Shown here piece by piece: positions 60,982 through 64,000 of a stretch of 64,000 nt of DNA. A program made the position numbers and the translations under genes. The stretch is from Paracoccus aurantiacus. Its GTDB lineage: Bacteria > Pseudomonadota > Alphaproteobacteria > Rhodobacterales > Rhodobacteraceae. Position 1 is the first letter of the stretch. Every line of letters begins with the position of its first letter. Under the pieces are notes generated by a model that was given only the letters and a program-made list of their open reading frames with translations, was not told the origin of the DNA and ran no database searches. The stretch is taken from positions 124,001 through 188,000 of the forward strand of contig NZ_VOPL01000005.1 of NCBI RefSeq assembly GCF_007993065.1. The letters run 5' to 3'.

Positions 60982-61985
60982 CGGACACGCCCTTTCAGAA
61001 GCAGGTAAAGGAAGAACAGCCCGCCGGCGAACTCTATCACCACAGATAGCGCGGTCTGCTGGTGAAGCACGCGTTCGAACAGCATCTGCCCGAACACGAG
61101 GATATTCGCGGCGATCAATGCGCTTGCCGGCAGCAGCAGGGCGTGGCGATGCGACCGGACCAGTCCATGTGTCATGCCGGTTACAATCAGGCCAAAGAAG
61201 GCCGCCGGACCGAACACCGCCAGCGGGCCGACAAGCGCCGTCGAGACAGAAATCAGCAGCGCCACCAGTCCCAGCGTTGCCGCCACCATCGGGGCGTGGC
61301 GCAGCCCCAGCGATACGGCGCTGTCACGACCAAGTGCGAGAACGTCGAGCCGCGGGGCAAGCCACAAGGCGGCAGCAACGCCGATCCCGCACAGCAGCGC
61401 ACCGACCGGCAGCAGCGCCTCGTTCGCGCGGGTGAAGCTGACAACGGTCGAGGCCTGAACGACGGCAAATTCGTTCGGGTCGATCAGCCGGATCATCAGC
61501 CCCGAGGCAGAGCGGAACATGACGCCCAGAATCACACCCGTCAGGATCGTGCGGCCAATATCTCGGGAACCACGCCCCAGCAGCGATCCGAACAGCAGGA
61601 TGGCAAGCGCACACATGACGGCGACCTCAGCCAGAAACTTTGCGACGACGGGTACGGCGGCAAAGCCGGCAATGCCGAAGCTGGCGATCAGGCTGGTCTG
61701 AAGCAGCACATACAGCGAATCGAAGCCCATGATCGACGGGGTCAGCACCCGGTTCGCCGCGACTGTCTGAAACAGCACCGTCGACACGCCGATTCCGCAT
61801 GCAACGACCAGCATCGTGCCCAGCTTGAGCGCGCGCAGATGCAGGATGAAACCGCGATTTCCGTCTGCCAGACCCTGAAAAAGCCACAGCGCCGATGCTA
61901 CGGCCAGCAGCGACGCAAGCCCGGTCAGAAGGCGCAGCCCGCCAAGGGGCGGGCGTGCGGCGATATGCAGCGCGGCGTCAGACAT
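60978..61985 (-). CDS. Siderophore ABC transporter permease (FecCD family), second
   Basis: A 335-residue membrane protein with about 9-10 helices. Family features are LGTMLVVACGIGVSTVLFQTVAANRVLTPSIMGFDSLYVLLQTS and FGPAAFFGLIVTGMTHGLVRSHRHALLLPASALIAANILVFGQMLFER, matching the FatC/CeuC-type permeases of catecholate or petrobactin-like systems. It overlaps both neighbours (8 bp with the first permease, 4 bp with the ATPase), indicating coupled translation. Confidence 0.92.
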   Translation of the reverse strand: MSDAALHIAARPPLGGLRLLTGLASLLAVASALWLFQGLADGNRGFILHLRALKLGTMLVVACGIGVSTVLFQTVAANRVLTPSIMGFDSLYVLLQTSLIASFGIAGFAAVPVVAKFLAEVAVMCALAILLFGSLLGRGSRDIGRTILTGVILGVMFRSASGLMIRLIDPNEFAVVQASTVVSFTRANEALLPVGALLCGIGVAAALWLAPRLDVLALGRDSAVSLGLRHAPMVAATLGLVALLISVSTALVGPLAVFGPAAFFGLIVTGMTHGLVRSHRHALLLPASALIAANILVFGQMLFERVLHQQTALSVVIEFAGGLFFLYLLLKGRVR

Positions 61986-62934
61986 GGGCCGGCTTGCGAT
62001 ATAACAGGAACAGGAAAATGCCCGCGCCCACGAATCCCATGACCGTGCCGACCGGGATCTCGAACGGATAGCGCACCAGCCGGCCGATCAGGTCGCAGAA
62101 CAGCAAAAGCGCCGCCCCGCCCGCCGCGGCCACGGGCAGCGACTGGCGCAGATTGTCGCCCATGATGCGGGACACGATATTCGGCACGACCAGACCGATG
62201 AACGGGATCATGCCGACCGTCGCCACAACCATCGCCGAAACCAGCGAGACGACGACCAGACCAAGCCGCATGACGCCGCGTGTGCCCAGCCCCAGACCGG
62301 TCGCGACCTCGTCACCCAGGCTGAGGATCGCGAAACGATCGGCCGCGAACCATGCCAGCGCGGCCGCCGCCCCGGCGATCCACAGCACCTCGTACCGCCC
62401 GGCAACCACGCCCGAGAATTCGCCGGTCATGAGCCATGTGGTGATAAGCTGGACGAGATCGGCCTGCCAGGCGATCCACGTGACGACCGCGCCGATCACG
62501 CCGGACAGCACGATGCCTGTGATCGGCACCAGCATGATCTCTCGCGGGGGAAGGCGGCGGATCAGTGCGACGAACAGCGCCGTGCCGGCAAGGCCGGTCG
62601 CGGCGGCAACGGCGATCTTTATCCAGATCGGCGCTGCCGGGGCCAGAAAGGTGATCGCCAGCAGGCCGAGCGCCGCGCTTTCGGATGTGCCGACCGTATC
62701 GGGTCCGACAAAACGGTTGCGCACCAGCGCCTGCAACAGCATCCCGGCAACGGAAAGAGCCGCGCCCGTCAGCAGCACCGCCAGTGTGCGCGGCAGCCGC
62801 GACTCCATCAGAACCAGCAGCGCCCAAGGATCGCTTGGCGCGGTGAATATGTCGATGCTTGCGGCCCCGGTCATGAGGCTCGCAAGCGACAGCGGCAGAA
62901 GCGCCGCAATCATCACGCCAAGCGCATACTTCAC
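61978..62934 (-). CDS. Siderophore ABC transporter permease (FecCD family), first
   Basis: A 318-residue permease with about 9-10 transmembrane helices. It contains MESRLPRTLAVLLTGAALSVAGMLLQALVRNRFVGPDTVGTSESAALG (FecCD core) and GMIPFIGLVVPNIVSRIMGDNLRQSLPVAAAGGAALLLFCDLIGR near the end. The sequence fits FatD/CeuB-type permeases. It overlaps the binding-protein gene by 4 bp and the second permease by 8 bp. Confidence 0.93.
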   Translation of the reverse strand: MKYALGVMIAALLPLSLASLMTGAASIDIFTAPSDPWALLVLMESRLPRTLAVLLTGAALSVAGMLLQALVRNRFVGPDTVGTSESAALGLLAITFLAPAAPIWIKIAVAAATGLAGTALFVALIRRLPPREIMLVPITGIVLSGVIGAVVTWIAWQADLVQLITTWLMTGEFSGVVAGRYEVLWIAGAAAALAWFAADRFAILSLGDEVATGLGLGTRGVMRLGLVVVSLVSAMVVATVGMIPFIGLVVPNIVSRIMGDNLRQSLPVAAAGGAALLLFCDLIGRLVRYPFEIPVGTVMGFVGAGIFLFLLYRKPAHV

Positions 62935-63830
62935 TTGGTCAGGGCTGCAAGCAGCGCATCCGTCACCGACATCAGCGAGCCATAGCCGCCGCCGCCGATA
63001 TACATCTCTGCCGCCGGCAGATAGACCACCTGACCTTTCTGCCAGGCCGTTGTGCCTTCGATCAGCGGGGTTTTCAGCGTCGCCTCGGCGCTCTGGCCTT
63101 CTTCGCCGACGGCGGCACCGCGATCCAGCACCAGCAGCCAGTCGGGATTCGCATCGGCAATAGCTTCGGGCGTCAGGGCATTGCCGTGGCGGTCCTCGTT
63201 TGACAGATCGGCGATTGCCGGGGCCATGCCGGTTGCGTCATGCAGCCAGCCGAAACGCGAGCCGGTGCCATAGGCCGCGATTTTCGGCCCGTTGGTCATC
63301 AGCACCAGCGCGGTGCCTTTTCCTTCGCCCGCGGCTTTCAGCTCTGCCAGGCGGGTGTCGATGGAATCGTTCAGCTTGGCTGCGTCCTCGGACTTGGCGA
63401 ACAGGCTGCCATAAGCGTCAATGCGCGCCTTGGCATCGCCGATCAGGTCCGGGCCGATCGTCATGTTGATCGCGGGCGCGACCTGTGCGACGGCGTCTTT
63501 CTGCGCGGCGGAACGGCCGCCGACGATGATAAGGTCCGGTGCCAGACCCGCCAGCTTTTCCAGATCAGGCTCGAAAAGGGTGCCGACGGTGTCAAGTTTC
63601 AGCGCCTCGTTCTCGACAAGCGCGGGGACATACAGTTGGTCAGGCACGGCTGCGGGCGTCACGCCAAGCGCGTTCAGGCTGTCGATTGCCGCCACGTCGA
63701 ATGCCACCACATTGGCAGGCGGCGCGGGCAGCGTCACGTCACCCTGCGCGGTCGCGATGGTGACATCCTCGGCCAGTGCGGGAAAGGCAAGCATGGCGCT
63801 GGTGAAAAGGGCGGCGGCGAATGGGCGCAT
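62931..63830 (-). CDS. Siderophore ABC transporter periplasmic binding protein (CeuE/FatB/YclQ-like)
   Basis: A 299-residue class III binding protein. The signal peptide MRPFAAALFTSAMLAFPALA has a normal AxA cleavage site and no lipobox, so the protein is soluble in the periplasm. The mature part starts EDVTIATAQGDVTLPAPPANVVAFDVAAIDSLNALGV; LEKLAGLAPDLIIVGGRSAAQ is the family core. It resembles binding proteins for catecholate or petrobactin-type ferric siderophores. A ribosome site GGAG is 8 nt upstream of the start. No siderophore biosynthesis or TonB receptor gene is seen, and no clear iron-regulator site was found. Confidence 0.92.
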   Translation of the reverse strand: MRPFAAALFTSAMLAFPALAEDVTIATAQGDVTLPAPPANVVAFDVAAIDSLNALGVTPAAVPDQLYVPALVENEALKLDTVGTLFEPDLEKLAGLAPDLIIVGGRSAAQKDAVAQVAPAINMTIGPDLIGDAKARIDAYGSLFAKSEDAAKLNDSIDTRLAELKAAGEGKGTALVLMTNGPKIAAYGTGSRFGWLHDATGMAPAIADLSNEDRHGNALTPEAIADANPDWLLVLDRGAAVGEEGQSAEATLKTPLIEGTTAWQKGQVVYLPAAEMYIGGGGYGSLMSVTDALLAALTK

Positions 63831-64000
63831 TATCGGCTCCTCATGGGGTCAATGATGGGCGTGTGGCTGAGGCTGGCTTCACGCGACGCCCCTGCTTCTA
63901 GTCGCGTGCTGCCCTTGGGTCCAGTGCCTGAGTAAATTTCTTTGATATAGGGCGGGCACCGGTTGCGCCGTCATCCCCTTTCAGGCCAGTTGACATGCCC
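63831..64000. other. Upstream region of the siderophore operon, no gene seen
   Basis: 170 bp at the window edge. An AT-rich patch near 63931-63950 may be the minus-strand promoter of the siderophore operon. No full Fur or RirA (TGA-N9-TCA) site could be identified, and no reading frame here resembles a known protein. Confidence 0.4.

Noticed and set aside
63831-64000. Fur or RirA operator upstream of the siderophore operon.
   Set aside because: The AT-rich patch contains TGA and TTGA but no TGA-N9-TCA spacing and no convincing Fur palindrome.
1-64000. CRISPR arrays, tRNA genes, insertion sequences, prophage genes or integration sites.
   Set aside because: No regularly spaced direct repeats, tRNA cloverleaf, transposase or integrase motif was found by reading; the 11-bp tandem array has no spacers.

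Overview
The window is GC-rich, densely packed chromosomal DNA from an alphaproteobacterium, most likely Paracoccus or a close relative in the Rhodobacteraceae. This rests on codon bias, frequent ATGA-type gene overlaps, the pcaQ/pobA-pcaDCHGB arrangement, and the urease, urea-transport and reductive-pyrimidine gene sets. No rRNA, tRNA, CRISPR array, insertion sequence or phage gene was seen. Taxonomy is an inference from family content, not from a marker gene.

Layout. (1) 1-5.5 kb: a LysR gene cut by the window edge, divergent from an aldo/keto reductase and an MFS exporter. Next come an FMN reductase, a fused ring-cleaving dioxygenase/esterase and a glutathione S-transferase, which look like an electrophile or quinone detoxification set. 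(2) 5.6-13.2 kb: pcaQ and the coupled operon pobA-pcaD-pcaC-pcaH-pcaG-BKACE-pcaB-tauE. It carries 4-hydroxybenzoate through protocatechuate to 3-oxoadipate, and a beta-keto acid cleavage enzyme may finish the pathway. A FadJ-like beta-oxidation protein lies convergently at 13.2-15.3 kb. (3) 15.5-26.8 kb: reductive pyrimidine catabolism (preT, preA, rutR-like regulator, beta-ureidopropionase, dihydropyrimidinase) with an NMT1/THI5-type ABC importer and small accessory genes. A RutR-like operator precedes preT. (4) 26.9-29.0 kb: trehalose synthesis, otsBA. (5) 29.0-34.4 kb: a LysR gene, a DUF1445 protein, a TRAP transporter and a DUF2848 protein, an uncharacterised import-and-degrade module. (6) 34.5-46.2 kb: urease (ureD-A-J-B-C-E-F-G) followed by the urea ABC transporter urtABCDE. 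(7) 46.2-60.2 kb: purine and ureide catabolism (xdhA, xdhB, guaD, ureidoglycine aminohydrolase, an NCS2 permease, malate synthase G, HIU hydrolase, a fused allantoinase/OHCU decarboxylase, ureidoglycolate lyase). It is interrupted by a foreign-looking DUF3644/HEPN-like gene. (8) 60.2-63.8 kb: a siderophore ABC importer on the minus strand.

Blocks 3, 6 and 7 form a nitrogen-salvage region. Pyrimidines are broken down to beta-amino acids, CO2 and ammonia. Purines go through urate and allantoin to glyoxylate and urea. Urea from inside the cell or imported by Urt is split by urease, and glyoxylate can enter malate synthase G. Three expected functions are not in the window: urate oxidase, allantoate amidohydrolase and the XdhC maturation factor.

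Most worth a second look: the HEPN-like gene inside the purine locus, the BKACE in the pca operon, the dioxygenase/esterase and PuuE/UraD fusions, the TRAP-DUF1445-DUF2848 module, a four-copy 11-bp tandem repeat inside the pyrimidine transporter operon, and several clean inverted repeats at promoters.
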